This document shows positions 1 to 8,994 of a stretch of DNA of 64,000 bases, piece after piece (within the stretch, counting starts at the first letter, position 1; every line of letters starts with the position of its first letter). Below the pieces are notes generated by a model, which saw only the letters and a list, made by a program, of their open reading frames with translations, did no database searches and was not told the origin of the DNA. The stretch is from Nitrospira_D sp019636945 (GTDB lineage Bacteria; Nitrospirota; Nitrospiria; Nitrospirales; Nitrospiraceae), in assembly GCF_047338595.1 (NCBI RefSeq), contig NZ_JBLFBO010000001.1, positions 372,001-436,000 of the forward strand, written 5' to 3'. A program made the position numbers and the translations under genes.

Positions 1-95
1 TGAGGATCATGAACGGATCAGTTCAAGCCCTGGTCGATCGCCTGCACCAGGAGAAGACCGCCGCACTCGATAATAGTGTGACAGAAGGAAGGTAG
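1..95 (+). CDS. C-terminal fragment of an upstream complex I antiporter-like subunit
   Basis: An open frame enters from the left edge (first full codon at base 3) and stops with TAG at 93-95, just upstream of nuoM. About 30 residues are visible, hydrophilic and amphipathic, with no diagnostic motif. Its position directly before nuoM-nuoN, 11 bases from the next ATG, makes a NuoL or a second NuoM the likely identity. This is inferred from gene order, not from the residues themselves. Confidence 0.45.
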   Translation, partial: RIMNGSVQALVDRLHQEKTAALDNSVTEGR

Positions 96-106
96 TAGGT
101 TCCGTA

Positions 107-1816
107 ATGGGAGAATACGCACTCCTCTATATTCTCTTTGCTCCGTTCGTGGGGGCGCTCGCGTTAATTTTTGTGTCCAATCGGCAACCGACGCTGGTGC
201 GGGGGATTGCTGCGAGTGCAGCGTTTGTCTCGCTGGTCGCCTCGCTCTACATTTTCTATGGGTACGATCCGGTCCAAGGCGGCTTTCAGTTCGTCCAAAA
301 GTTTGCCTGGTCGAAGGAATTGGGTATTGCGTTGTACCTGGGGGTGGACGGGATCGGGACCCCGTTGGTGTTGGCTTCGTCCATCCTCCTGTTCGCCGGG
401 ATCTTCGTGTCCTGGCACATCAAGGATCGGGCGAAGGAGTTCTATATCTGGCTGCTGATCTTGGCGGCCGCCACCATCGGCGTGTTCATGTCACTCGACC
501 TCTTTTTCCTCTATTTTTTCTACGAAATGTCCGTCATTCCGATGTATTTGCTCTTGGGTATGTGGGGAAGTCATACCAAGAAATATTTGGAAATGACCGA
601 CCCTGAGGGGTTGAAGCAGAGAGACTCGGTCGGCTTTATTTTTAATTTCGGGTCGAACAGCAAAGAGTACGCCGCGATGAAGCTGGTCCTGTTCCTCTCC
701 GCCTTTGCCGTGGCCGCGCTCATGGGGATCTTGCTGATTTATAAGTTTTCCGGACTGAACACCTTCGATATCTTGGTGCTTCGAGAGCAAGCCAACCTCA
801 TGAATATCCCGGTGCTCGGGACGACGCTCGACAAGATTATCTGGATCCTGGTGTTTTTTGGATTTGCATCGATTGCCCCTATCTGGCCGTTGCACTCGTG
901 GTCACCGGTCGGCCATGCGGCGGCCCCTGCCGCAACGAGCATGCTGCATGCCGGTGTGCTGATGAAGCTCGGACACTTTTCGATTATTCGGGTGGCCTTT
1001 GAAATTCTTCCTGAGACCACCAGGGAGCTGATGCCGATCGCCGCGGTGTTGTGCATGTTCAGCATTATCTACGGCGGTTTCGTGGCGTTTTATGCAAAAG
1101 ATACGAAGTATGTGATCGGATATTCGAGCTCAAGCCACATGGGGTATGTGTTCCTCGGGATGGCGGCCTTGAATTACATTAGCCTGAGCGGAGCCGTCAT
1201 CTATATGTTTGCGCATGCGATGGCCACCGGGATGCTGTTCGCAATGGCCGGATGGGTCTATGACCAAACGCATACTCGTGACATTCCGTCGCTCGGAGGG
1301 CTCTCCAATAAGATGCCGTTCATTTCCGGCTGCTTTATTGTGGGGTGTATGGCGTCGATCGGCATGCCCGGTACCGTCAATTTCGTGGCGGAAATCATGA
1401 TCGTCGTCGGAAGTTGGAACAAGTACCCCCTTCAAGTGATCGTGGCCATGCTGGGTATTGTGTTGACCCTTGCCTACCTCTTTAAAATGATGCGAGGGTT
1501 GTTCTATGGGCCGATGAATCAAAAATACAGCCATGCGCATGACGCGGTCGGGACGGTGGATCGATTGCCGCTCCTGATGATGATCACCATCAGCATCGGA
1601 TTTGGTATTTTCCCCATGCACCTGTACGAGGTTGTCCGGTCTGGTGTGGACCCTCTGATTGCACGGATTACACACGTGGTCCCTGTCGCTGAAAGCGATG
1701 AAGGGTCAAGAAACGTGAAGGCTGCGGCCGAAATCGCGCAACCGCCTGCTATTCCAATGGTCTCACACAAGCCTATTGCGCAAGTGTCGGAAGCTTCTCG
1801 AGGAGGGCAAGAATGA
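107..1816 (+). CDS. nuoM: NADH-quinone oxidoreductase subunit M (proton-pumping antiporter-like subunit)
   Basis: Membrane-arm subunit of respiratory complex I that takes part in proton translocation coupled to quinone chemistry. The 569-residue protein is hydrophobic almost throughout, with many membrane helices. The conserved TM5 glutamate is E140 in the stretch FFYEMSVIPMYLLLGMWG, and the central WLPxAH-like segment reads WPLHSWSPVGHAAAP. A hydrophilic insertion of roughly 25-30 residues (about 157-187) separates TM5 from the next helix, where typical NuoM has only a short loop. The C-terminus carries about 50 extra polar residues. The start ATG follows AAGGAAGG. The stop overlaps nuoN by four bases (ATGA), indicating translational coupling. 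In a nitrifier complex I may also run in reverse to make NADH (family knowledge). Confidence 0.95.
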   Translation: MGEYALLYILFAPFVGALALIFVSNRQPTLVRGIAASAAFVSLVASLYIFYGYDPVQGGFQFVQKFAWSKELGIALYLGVDGIGTPLVLASSILLFAGIFVSWHIKDRAKEFYIWLLILAAATIGVFMSLDLFFLYFFYEMSVIPMYLLLGMWGSHTKKYLEMTDPEGLKQRDSVGFIFNFGSNSKEYAAMKLVLFLSAFAVAALMGILLIYKFSGLNTFDILVLREQANLMNIPVLGTTLDKIIWILVFFGFASIAPIWPLHSWSPVGHAAAPAATSMLHAGVLMKLGHFSIIRVAFEILPETTRELMPIAAVLCMFSIIYGGFVAFYAKDTKYVIGYSSSSHMGYVFLGMAALNYISLSGAVIYMFAHAMATGMLFAMAGWVYDQTHTRDIPSLGGLSNKMPFISGCFIVGCMASIGMPGTVNFVAEIMIVVGSWNKYPLQVIVAMLGIVLTLAYLFKMMRGLFYGPMNQKYSHAHDAVGTVDRLPLLMMITISIGFGIFPMHLYEVVRSGVDPLIARITHVVPVAESDEGSRNVKAAAEIAQPPAIPMVSHKPIAQVSEASRGGQE

Positions 1817-3309
1817 ATTTTGTGCTGAACCTGTCCTTCTCTGATTTGCTTCTCTTATTGCCGGAAATCTTCCTGACTTGCTGGCTTTGTGTGGTCATCA
1901 CGGTGGACTTTGTGTCACCTCGACTACCCAAAGAACGGCTGGCCTATCTGAGCGTCGGTGGGCTGCTGGCGACTCTTGGTTGTTTGGCGTGGTTTGACGT
2001 GAATCAGGTGTCCGGGACGCTGTTCGGCAACATGTTTGTGCTCGACCGGATGGCGATCTTTTTCAAGATATTCATCCTCGGCTCCACGATCCTCGTCATT
2101 CTAGCGTCGATTGAGTATGTCGACCGGTTTACGCTGTTCCGTGGGGAATATTATGCGCTGGTCGTGATGTCGGCGCTTGGTATGATGTTCATGGCCTCAG
2201 CCAACGATCTGCTGTCGGTCTTCGTCAGTTTGGAGTTCTCCACGCTCGGATTTTATATCTTGGTGTCGTACCTACGGGATGATCTGGCTTCGAATGAGGC
2301 CGGTCTAAAGTTTTTTATCCTCGGTGTGTTTGCAGCCGGCCTCTTTGCCTATGGTATCAGTTTGGTGTACGGGGAAACCGGGAAACTTGTGTTTTCAGAC
2401 ATGGCTTCTGCTCCGGCCACACCCGGGTTGATCATCGGATTTCTGCTGATCTTTGCGGCACTGGGCTTTAAGATCGGCGCTGTCCCCTTCCATTCTTGGA
2501 TTCCGGATACCTACCACGGTGCTCCGACGCCGGTCACGGCGTTCTTGTCCATTGCTCCGAAGGGTGCGGCTCTGGCCATCTTGCTCAGGATTTTCATCGT
2601 GGCCTTAGGAACGTTCAAGCCGACCTGGATCTACCTGCTCGTTGCCGTGTCCATTGTGTCCATGACCTATGGCAATATCGTGGCCATTGCACAACGAAAT
2701 ATCAAACGGCTCCTGGCCTATTCCGGCATTGCACAGATCGGCAATGTCCTCATCGGTCTTGCCGCCGGAACAAAAATGGGAAATGACGCGATTCTCTTCT
2801 ATCTCCTGGCGTACCTCTTCGCAAATATCGGGGCGTTTGCCGTGGTCATTGCCGTGAGTCAGGCCATTGGAAGGGATGAGATCGAAGACTACCGAGGCTT
2901 AGGGCGCCGTTCGCCATTCCTTGCTTTTTCAATGTTATTGTTTCTCCTCTCCCTTGCCGGGGTCCCCCCGCTTGCCGGGTTTATCGGGAAACTCTACATC
3001 TTTATTGCGGCCATCAAAGAAGGGCTCTATACGTTGATCACCGTCGGGCTGATCAATATCGTCATTTCGATGTACTATTACCTCATCGTGGTGAAGCAAA
3101 TGTACATCAATGAGCCCATTGATCCGTCTCCCATTTCGATTAGAGGACCTATGAAGGCGGTGATTTATGTCGGTCTCGCCGGGACTCTGGTGATTGGAAT
3201 CTATCCTCAACCGTTTACGGATTGGGTGGTTGCGGCAACACTGATGTTCGCGAATTTTGTGACTCCTGCTGCCACAATCACACCCCCGAACCTTTTGATC
3301 GGCAGTTAG
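1813..3309 (+). CDS. nuoN: NADH-quinone oxidoreductase subunit N
   Basis: Third antiporter-like membrane subunit of complex I, 498 residues, usually the last gene of nuo operons. About 14 hydrophobic segments are visible. The proton_antipo_M signature region includes FSTLGFYILVSYLRDD near residue 140, GFKIGAVPFHSWIPDTYHGA near 220, and the lysine-bearing NIKRLLAYSGIAQIG near 300. The start overlaps the nuoM stop by four bases and the preceding GAGGAGGGC provides a ribosome binding site. No further nuo gene follows; the next gene starts about 120 bases downstream and is regulatory, so this looks like the operon end. Confidence 0.95.
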   Translation: MNFVLNLSFSDLLLLLPEIFLTCWLCVVITVDFVSPRLPKERLAYLSVGGLLATLGCLAWFDVNQVSGTLFGNMFVLDRMAIFFKIFILGSTILVILASIEYVDRFTLFRGEYYALVVMSALGMMFMASANDLLSVFVSLEFSTLGFYILVSYLRDDLASNEAGLKFFILGVFAAGLFAYGISLVYGETGKLVFSDMASAPATPGLIIGFLLIFAALGFKIGAVPFHSWIPDTYHGAPTPVTAFLSIAPKGAALAILLRIFIVALGTFKPTWIYLLVAVSIVSMTYGNIVAIAQRNIKRLLAYSGIAQIGNVLIGLAAGTKMGNDAILFYLLAYLFANIGAFAVVIAVSQAIGRDEIEDYRGLGRRSPFLAFSMLLFLLSLAGVPPLAGFIGKLYIFIAAIKEGLYTLITVGLINIVISMYYYLIVVKQMYINEPIDPSPISIRGPMKAVIYVGLAGTLVIGIYPQPFTDWVVAATLMFANFVTPAATITPPNLLIGS

Positions 3310-3427
3310 GTTTCTGCTTTTCCATCTACACAGTTCTGCTACAATTCAGCTTGAGAAACGAATCGTCTCGTCTCTCCGCAGGTGACTCTCGCGTGATCAG
3401 TGTGTCTGGTGCGGGTTGTCCAGCTCT

Positions 3428-4918
3428 ATGGAATCAGCCACAAACCATCAGGCCCAAGCTCCCCCTCTGCATGATGACGTGGGTAAACTTCCAAGCGGTT
3501 CGACTCCAGCGATAACCGCTCCTTCTCAGCGTATCATCCGGTGGTTGCAGACGCTGACGATTGAACAACGAGTTCTGACAGGATTCAGCCTCGTCTTTGT
3601 GGGAATTCTCATCATTAGTTCGATCTCGTATCATAATACCAACGGTTTGCTGAGAAACAGTGGGCTCGACGGTCGAAGTCATGCGTTGATCCAACTGCTT
3701 GGCAGCATTGACGTTGCGATGGGTGAGGCTGAAGGTACGCATCGACGGTATCTTGTGACGGGTGAACCGGCCTATCTTGAGGCCTATAAGCGGGTGATCG
3801 CTCAGAAACCCACCTTTACGACCTATCTCAATGAATTGACCCAGGATTCGCCCGAGCAACAGCGGCGTGCCGGAGAGCTCAATCGATTGATGGAACGTCA
3901 GGCAAGCGCTGAGTCAAAGGCGATCACGCATGTTCAGGAACGCGGCATCCAATCCGTCAGGAAAATGGCATTGGAGGGAGCTGGCAGGCGCGAACTCGAC
4001 GGGATTCATCAGATTATCAGTGAGATGGATGCGTATGAACGACAAGCACTGAAACGGCGGGTCATCGAATCCGCCGCAAGTACACGCCATACGATCATGT
4101 TGTTAGCCGTCGGTGCCGGTTTACAACTGGTACTGCTCGCATCGGTCTACTACCTGATTCGCCATGATATCACTGAGCGCCGCCGTGTGGCCGGTGAGCT
4201 ACAACGCCGAGGAGAACTCCTTGAGGCTGCCAATAAGGAATTGGAGGCATTCAGCTATTCGGTGTCTCATGATCTTCGCGCGCCATTGCGACACATTGAC
4301 GGCTATGCCGCCCTCCTGCGCAAAACCGTGGATCAATCGCTGAATGAGAAAGCCGCCCGCTACTTACAGACGATTTCCGATGCCGCAAAGCAGATGGGCC
4401 AGCTGATCGATGATCTGCTGGTGTTCTCTCGCATGGGTCGCCAAGACATGCTGCAGACGACTGTGAACATGGATCAGCTGATCAAGGGCATTCTGTCGGA
4501 TCTGCGCCTTGACTTGCACGGGCGTCAGATATCATGGACAATCGCGTCACTACCTGAGGTGAAGGGCGATCCTTCCATGCTTCGACAGGTGTTCATGAAT
4601 TTACTCACTAATGCACTGAAGTTTACGAGTACCAAGCCGATGGCCTCCATTGAGATTGGAGTGGGACCTCCCAGTTCTGATGAGGTGGTTGTCTATGTCC
4701 GTGACAACGGTGTGGGGTTCGATATGCAGTATGCTCCAAAATTGTTTGGGGTGTTTCAGCGGCTGCACCGGGCTGACGAATTTGAAGGAACAGGGATCGG
4801 GCTTGCCAATGTTCGTCGCATCGTTCATCGTCATGGAGGTCGGACATGGGCCGATGGGATCCCTGATAAGGGAGCCACCTTTTATGTTGCACTACCCAGA
4901 GGGGGGATCAAAGGATGA
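3428..4918 (+). CDS. CHASE3-type membrane sensor histidine kinase
   Basis: Two-component sensor kinase of 496 residues. Two membrane helices (about 49-67 and 222-244) bracket a periplasmic helical domain that looks like CHASE3 (motif GTHRRYLVTGEPAYLEAY near 103-120). A HisKA domain follows with phospho-acceptor H281 in SVSHDLRAPLRHIDGY, then HATPase_c with the N box (NLLTNALKFT), DNGVGFD and GTGIGL boxes. This kinase type (bacteriophytochrome/Cph1-like catalytic half) typically partners Rcp1-like single-domain regulators, and one overlaps its stop by four bases. A TTG at 3416 could extend it by four residues; ATG 3428 is chosen although no strong Shine-Dalgarno is seen. The signal sensed is unknown. 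Confidence 0.9.
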   Translation: MESATNHQAQAPPLHDDVGKLPSGSTPAITAPSQRIIRWLQTLTIEQRVLTGFSLVFVGILIISSISYHNTNGLLRNSGLDGRSHALIQLLGSIDVAMGEAEGTHRRYLVTGEPAYLEAYKRVIAQKPTFTTYLNELTQDSPEQQRRAGELNRLMERQASAESKAITHVQERGIQSVRKMALEGAGRRELDGIHQIISEMDAYERQALKRRVIESAASTRHTIMLLAVGAGLQLVLLASVYYLIRHDITERRRVAGELQRRGELLEAANKELEAFSYSVSHDLRAPLRHIDGYAALLRKTVDQSLNEKAARYLQTISDAAKQMGQLIDDLLVFSRMGRQDMLQTTVNMDQLIKGILSDLRLDLHGRQISWTIASLPEVKGDPSMLRQVFMNLLTNALKFTSTKPMASIEIGVGPPSSDEVVVYVRDNGVGFDMQYAPKLFGVFQRLHRADEFEGTGIGLANVRRIVHRHGGRTWADGIPDKGATFYVALPRGGIKG

Positions 4919-5370
4919 CGATTGCCAAGCCGATTGTGCTCGCTGAAGATAATCCCCGTGATGCAGAACTTGCGCTGGCTGCAATGGAGGAAGAGCATAT
5001 ATCCGATAAAGTTGTCCTGTGTCACGACGGCGCCGAAGTGTTGGACTATTTGTACTGTCGAGGACACTTCAAGACACGCTTGAAAGGGAATCCCGCGGTG
5101 GTGTTTCTTGACCTGAAGATGCCAAAAGTTAATGGGCTGGAGGTCTTGCGCACCATCAAAGCGGACACCAACTTGCGAGCCATCCCCGTCGTGATGTTGA
5201 CGTCGTCTCGAGAGGAGAGAGATTTGGCCGAGAGTTATACGCTTGGCGCCAACGCGTATGTCGTGAAGCCTGTGGAGTTTCAGCAGTTTCTATCAGCGGT
5301 CAAGGAGCTAGGGGTATTTTGGGGTGTGATCAACGAGCCTCCTCCCGAAAGAGCCTGCTCCCATCAGTAA
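4915..5370 (+). CDS. Rcp1-like single-domain response regulator
   Basis: A 151-residue stand-alone receiver. The phosphorylation pocket is complete: acidic pair E11/D12, phospho-acceptor D66 in VVFLDLKMPKVNG, T96 in VMLTSS and K118 in YVVKPVEF. The acidic start plus the insertion LDYLYCRGHFKT before the active aspartate are typical of Rcp1-type regulators that accept phosphate from phytochrome-like kinases. No output domain exists, so it probably works by protein contact or phosphorelay. It overlaps the upstream kinase by ATGA and lies seven bases before a hybrid kinase, so the three genes likely form one relay. Confidence 0.92.
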   Translation: MTIAKPIVLAEDNPRDAELALAAMEEEHISDKVVLCHDGAEVLDYLYCRGHFKTRLKGNPAVVFLDLKMPKVNGLEVLRTIKADTNLRAIPVVMLTSSREERDLAESYTLGANAYVVKPVEFQQFLSAVKELGVFWGVINEPPPERACSHQ

Positions 5371-5377
5371 TCTTTCC

Positions 5378-7009
5378 ATGAAGACTCCGCTACGAATAGT
5401 CCATCTTGAATCCTGTGGTGATGACGGTGAACGTATCGGCACGATATTGACGGATGGTGGGATCGCTTGTGCCATCCACCGTGTGGAGACGCAACTGTCA
5501 TTTACTGCAGCTCTTACTGAAGATCAGCCGGATCTTATCCTAGCTGAATTTCATACGCCTGGCTGCGACGGGGACAGCGCGTTCACCTTGGCGCAGAAAG
5601 CGGATTCTCGCGTACCATTCATCTTTGTGTCGACATGCCTTCACGAACCGCTGATTACTGAACTATTGAATCGGGGGGTGACTGATATCATCCCCAAAGA
5701 TGCATTGGGACGTTTGATTCCTGCGGTACGGCGGATCTTGAAAGAGCAACAAGAGCGGGACGCACGACGAGAAGCGGAGGAAACCCTCCGCGAGCATCAA
5801 GTGCAACTGCGCCACATTCAGAAGTTGGAAGCCGTCGGTCGTCTTGCCGGGGGACTGGCCCACGATTTTAACAATCTGCTGACTGTGATTCTTGGGCATA
5901 GCCAGGCGGTGCTCAACGAGCTTGATGTGGCTCACCCATTGAGAATGCAAATCCAAGAAATGCAACATGCTGGCGAGCGAGCGAGGGTGCTCATTCGTCA
6001 ATTGCTCATGTTCAGTCGAAATCGACCGTCAGAGGCAAAGGTCATCAGCCTCAACACCCTCCTGGATGATTTTGAATCCATGCTTCGTCGAGTAATCGGT
6101 GAGGATATCCAATTGACTCTGAGATTGTGTCAGGATGATCTTCGTATCAAAATGGATTCCGCGTTGGTCGAGCAGATCGTGATGAATCTTGCCGTAAACG
6201 CGAGAGATGCCATGCCGAATGGAGGCAGGCTGACACTCGAATTACAGTCGACACACCTTGGCCGATCTCCACGGTATCACCTGATGGACTTGTCGTCCGG
6301 TGAGTATGTGAAACTGTCCGTGTCCGATACGGGTTGTGGGATGTCCCCTGAGGTGCAAGCGCAGATGTTCCAGCCGTTCTTTACGACGAAGGATGAGGAG
6401 AAGGGAACAGGATTGGGACTCTCAACCGTTTTTGATATCGTGACTCAGGGTAGCGGTGGATTGGACGTGACCACGACGATTGGTGAAGGGACATGCTTCG
6501 ACGTGTACTTTCCCCGTATTATGACAGAGATTGACGCCTCAACCGACGCGATTAGGGGTACGACGCCGCTGAGAGGGCATGAAACCATTCTCTTGGTTGA
6601 GGATGATGACGCAGTGCGACTACTGATTCGGGACGAACTGCGCAAACTGGGATATCGAATCGTTGAGGCAAGAAATGGTATCGAAGCGTGCCTGGTCGCC
6701 ACCCCGTATATGGGGAAGCTCCAACTGCTGCTGACGGACCTTGTGATGCCAGGCATGAGCGGGACGGAACTGGTCCGACATCTTCGTGTCATCAAACCGG
6801 AATTGAACGTTCTCTTTATTTCAGGATATGAGGACGATCTGGGAGTCGCGGCTGGCGGTACAGCCATGGCCTATCTACAGAAGCCGTTCACAACTGAGGC
6901 GTTGGCTGGGGCGATTCGGCAACTCCTTGACCGAACACCGAGGGCGCAGATACGCGCAGGATGCGGCGCCGGGGGATCGGAACAACCCCAGACGTTCAGT
7001 CCATCATGA
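5378..7009 (+). CDS. Hybrid histidine kinase with degenerate N-terminal receiver and C-terminal receiver
   Basis: Soluble hybrid kinase of 543 residues. Order: receiver-like domain (about 4-120), short coiled linker, HisKA with H162 in GGLAHDFNNLLTVILGH, HATPase_c (NLAVNARDAMPNGG, SDTGCGMS, GTGLGLSTV), and a C-terminal receiver with D454 in LLLTDLVMPGMSG and acidic pocket VEDDD. In the first receiver the normal phospho-aspartate position holds glutamate (E57 in LILAEFHTPG) and the N-terminal acidic cluster is weakened, while the conserved lysine (K107) remains. That domain is therefore probably not phosphorylated normally. No membrane segment or DNA-binding domain is present. It is likely co-transcribed with the two genes upstream. 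Confidence 0.9.
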   Translation: MKTPLRIVHLESCGDDGERIGTILTDGGIACAIHRVETQLSFTAALTEDQPDLILAEFHTPGCDGDSAFTLAQKADSRVPFIFVSTCLHEPLITELLNRGVTDIIPKDALGRLIPAVRRILKEQQERDARREAEETLREHQVQLRHIQKLEAVGRLAGGLAHDFNNLLTVILGHSQAVLNELDVAHPLRMQIQEMQHAGERARVLIRQLLMFSRNRPSEAKVISLNTLLDDFESMLRRVIGEDIQLTLRLCQDDLRIKMDSALVEQIVMNLAVNARDAMPNGGRLTLELQSTHLGRSPRYHLMDLSSGEYVKLSVSDTGCGMSPEVQAQMFQPFFTTKDEEKGTGLGLSTVFDIVTQGSGGLDVTTTIGEGTCFDVYFPRIMTEIDASTDAIRGTTPLRGHETILLVEDDDAVRLLIRDELRKLGYRIVEARNGIEACLVATPYMGKLQLLLTDLVMPGMSGTELVRHLRVIKPELNVLFISGYEDDLGVAAGGTAMAYLQKPFTTEALAGAIRQLLDRTPRAQIRAGCGAGGSEQPQTFSPS

Positions 7010-7060
7010 TGCATAAGTGGTACACCCGCTTCTGGTCACGGTCGCTGATGTGGTGGGCTC

Positions 7061-7912
7061 ATGAACCGCAGCTGTCAGTGGCGATATAGTATCGTGCAAT
7101 GGGTCGGACTCGCCGTTTCGGTCGTGCTGCTCCTGCCTGGCTTCTGTTTTGCCCAGCATATTTCCTGGGAACGCCTTTCCGATGGTCTCATGGTGTCCGT
7201 CTGGAAACCGATGGACTCCTGTCCCACCTTGCCAACCATGTTGGTCGTGGACCTCGATCCCGAGCGCACGAGGTTCTCCGTTCACCATTATGCTCAGGAT
7301 GGGTTCACGCAGCCGCCAAAAATCTGGGAGTGGCAACAGCGAACGGGCCATCAGCTCGTGTTTAATGCAGGGTTATTTCGTGATGACTTCGCGTACCTTG
7401 GTCTGCTGTACCAAGGTGGTCGTTCAGTGGGAAGCCGACGCCACAATGTATGGCAAGGGTTGTTTGTGGCAGAGCCGGCTGTTCCTGGCCTAAAGAAGGC
7501 GCGGGTATTCGATTTGGCCTCTGACCGGTTCGATGAAGCTCAGCCCGTCTATGCAGAAGCGGCACAGGCCCTGATGTTGCTCGACCAATCTGGTAAGATC
7601 CGTGTCCGCGATTCAGGAAAGCATGCCTACCAAACGATTGTGGCTGAGACCGATAAGGGGCATATTTTGATCTTTAAGAGTCTTGGCGTGGTGCCGCTCT
7701 ACGACATTGGCCGCTGCTTCAAGGAGACGCTCCCCACTGTGCGTCGGGCCATGGCGATGGATGGAGGGTCCTCCTCTGATCTGCGCATCGTGGAATCGCT
7801 GTGGGAAAGAGATCTGCATAGTCAGGAAGGAGATTCATGGAAGAGTCTGTTCAGCGGCAGCACGAATTTTCATATCCCGCTGCCGACCGTGATTGGGGTG
7901 AGTCCCAGATGA
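7061..7912 (+). CDS. Exported phosphodiester glycosidase (NAGPA) domain protein
   Basis: A 283-residue protein with an N-terminal signal peptide (hydrophobic stretch about 11-30 ending FCFAQ). The body resembles the NAGPA/DUF2233 fold: the FNAGLFRDD segment near residue 102 and a glycine-rich AMDGGSSSDL segment near 230 correspond to the family's conserved FNAG...F and DGG(S/G) motifs. Family members cleave phosphodiester-linked sugars; bacterial roles are mostly envelope polysaccharide related and poorly defined. Its stop overlaps the ATG of the following lipoprotein gene, suggesting a two-gene unit. Confidence 0.75.
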   Translation: MNRSCQWRYSIVQWVGLAVSVVLLLPGFCFAQHISWERLSDGLMVSVWKPMDSCPTLPTMLVVDLDPERTRFSVHHYAQDGFTQPPKIWEWQQRTGHQLVFNAGLFRDDFAYLGLLYQGGRSVGSRRHNVWQGLFVAEPAVPGLKKARVFDLASDRFDEAQPVYAEAAQALMLLDQSGKIRVRDSGKHAYQTIVAETDKGHILIFKSLGVVPLYDIGRCFKETLPTVRRAMAMDGGSSSDLRIVESLWERDLHSQEGDSWKSLFSGSTNFHIPLPTVIGVSPR

Positions 7913-8226
7913 TCAACTCTTGGTTAATCGCCGTTGGCACGATGGTTGCTCTCCTACTGGGAGGCTGTGCCGATGGAGCCAAGATTGTGCAGGAACATGA
8001 CATGGGTGGGGTCGTCATCTATCCGTTCAAGGAAGGGCAGGGACCCATGCTCTCGGCGTTCCGAAAAGAGGGGTTAGACCTCATGAACGAGAAATGTAAA
8101 GGCAGGTCGTACTCCATCGTGCGCGAAGGGGAAGCAAAAGGCCGAACCAGGGTGGTGAGCCCCCTGGATGGAGCCCAAGAACTGGTCGAAGAGCATCGCT
8201 GGGGTATTCAGTTTGAGTGCAAATGA
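7909..8226 (+). CDS. Small putative lipoprotein
   Basis: A 105-residue protein with a short hydrophobic leader and the lipobox-like sequence LLGGC, so it is probably lipid-anchored. The start ATG overlaps the stop of the NAGPA-domain gene (ATGA). An in-frame open region runs back to about 7837 inside that gene, but it removes the signal peptide logic, so 7909 is preferred. The mature part is hydrophilic with two further cysteines (in NEKCKG and the C-terminal FECK). I do not recognise a family. Role unknown, possibly linked to its neighbour. Confidence 0.7.
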   Translation: MINSWLIAVGTMVALLLGGCADGAKIVQEHDMGGVVIYPFKEGQGPMLSAFRKEGLDLMNEKCKGRSYSIVREGEAKGRTRVVSPLDGAQELVEEHRWGIQFECK

Positions 8227-8253
8227 ACCGGTGACATCGCACGTTGGCTGAGT

Positions 8254-8832
8254 TTAAGAGGGTTTCCTCGTTACGTCCATCAGATCCTGAATGGTTAAGA
8301 GACTCCTCAGGTGAATCCTTTCCTTCTCAATACGGGCTTTCCCGTCCTGCTCTTGGCGATCGACTATTACCAAAGCGTGATCCACTTGAAGTCCCGCATC
8401 CCGTGCCGCCCCTACCGCTTTCAGTAGTGACCCGCCACTGGTGAGGACATCATCCACGATTACGACTCGGTCGCCAGGGCGAATGCTTCCCTCGATCAAC
8501 TTTCCTAACCCATGATCTTTAGCTTGTTTGCGGACGACGAACGTCCTCCATAGTTTAGGTCGGGAAGCTGCACAGGCGAAATCAGAAATGGTCACGGCGA
8601 TGGGGATCGCTCCGATCTCAAGACCACCTAAACAGTCGAACTCGACTCCGACGAGGGCGTCATAGGCCAGTTGGGCAACCAGTCGACGAGCTTCCGGATG
8701 GGCCATGAGAGCCCGACAATCGACGTAGAACGGGCTGATTTCACCTGAGGCCAGCTTGAACCCATTGGTATGATCCCACTTAAAGGATCCGGTATCGTGG
8801 AAGGCTTTGGCCAGTTGTTCTCGAAGAGTCAC
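8254..8832 (-). CDS. pyrE: Orotate phosphoribosyltransferase
   Basis: Converts orotate and PRPP to orotidine 5'-phosphate in de novo pyrimidine synthesis; cytosolic. The 192-residue length is normal. The PRPP-binding motif RVVIVDDVLTSGGS lies near 123-136, and the catalytic loop lysine region is VVRKQAKDHG near 99-108. The N-terminal FKLASGEISPFYVDCR matches the family's orotate-binding start. The start is GTG, preceded on the minus strand by GGGGAGA. It is convergent with the lipoprotein gene, only 27 bases apart. Confidence 0.93.
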   Translation of the reverse strand: MTLREQLAKAFHDTGSFKWDHTNGFKLASGEISPFYVDCRALMAHPEARRLVAQLAYDALVGVEFDCLGGLEIGAIPIAVTISDFACAASRPKLWRTFVVRKQAKDHGLGKLIEGSIRPGDRVVIVDDVLTSGGSLLKAVGAARDAGLQVDHALVIVDRQEQDGKARIEKERIHLRSLLTIQDLMDVTRKPS

Positions 8833-8994
8833 GAGAAGGTCTCCCCATAAAAAATGTGATCGACGGCGGCATTCTACACTGACTGGCCAACCGCATATAG
8901 ACCTTTTATGTCGTCCATGGAACGGGGGAGAATCGTTGTGGCTGGTTGGCTAAGATCTTCACGATGAGCGTCACAGGTTTTCTGTCCATCAAGA

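Noticed and set aside
1130..1675. Long minus-strand frame inside nuoM
   Set aside because: Antisense shadow of a clear membrane protein gene; composition is His/Arg-rich and unlike a real protein.
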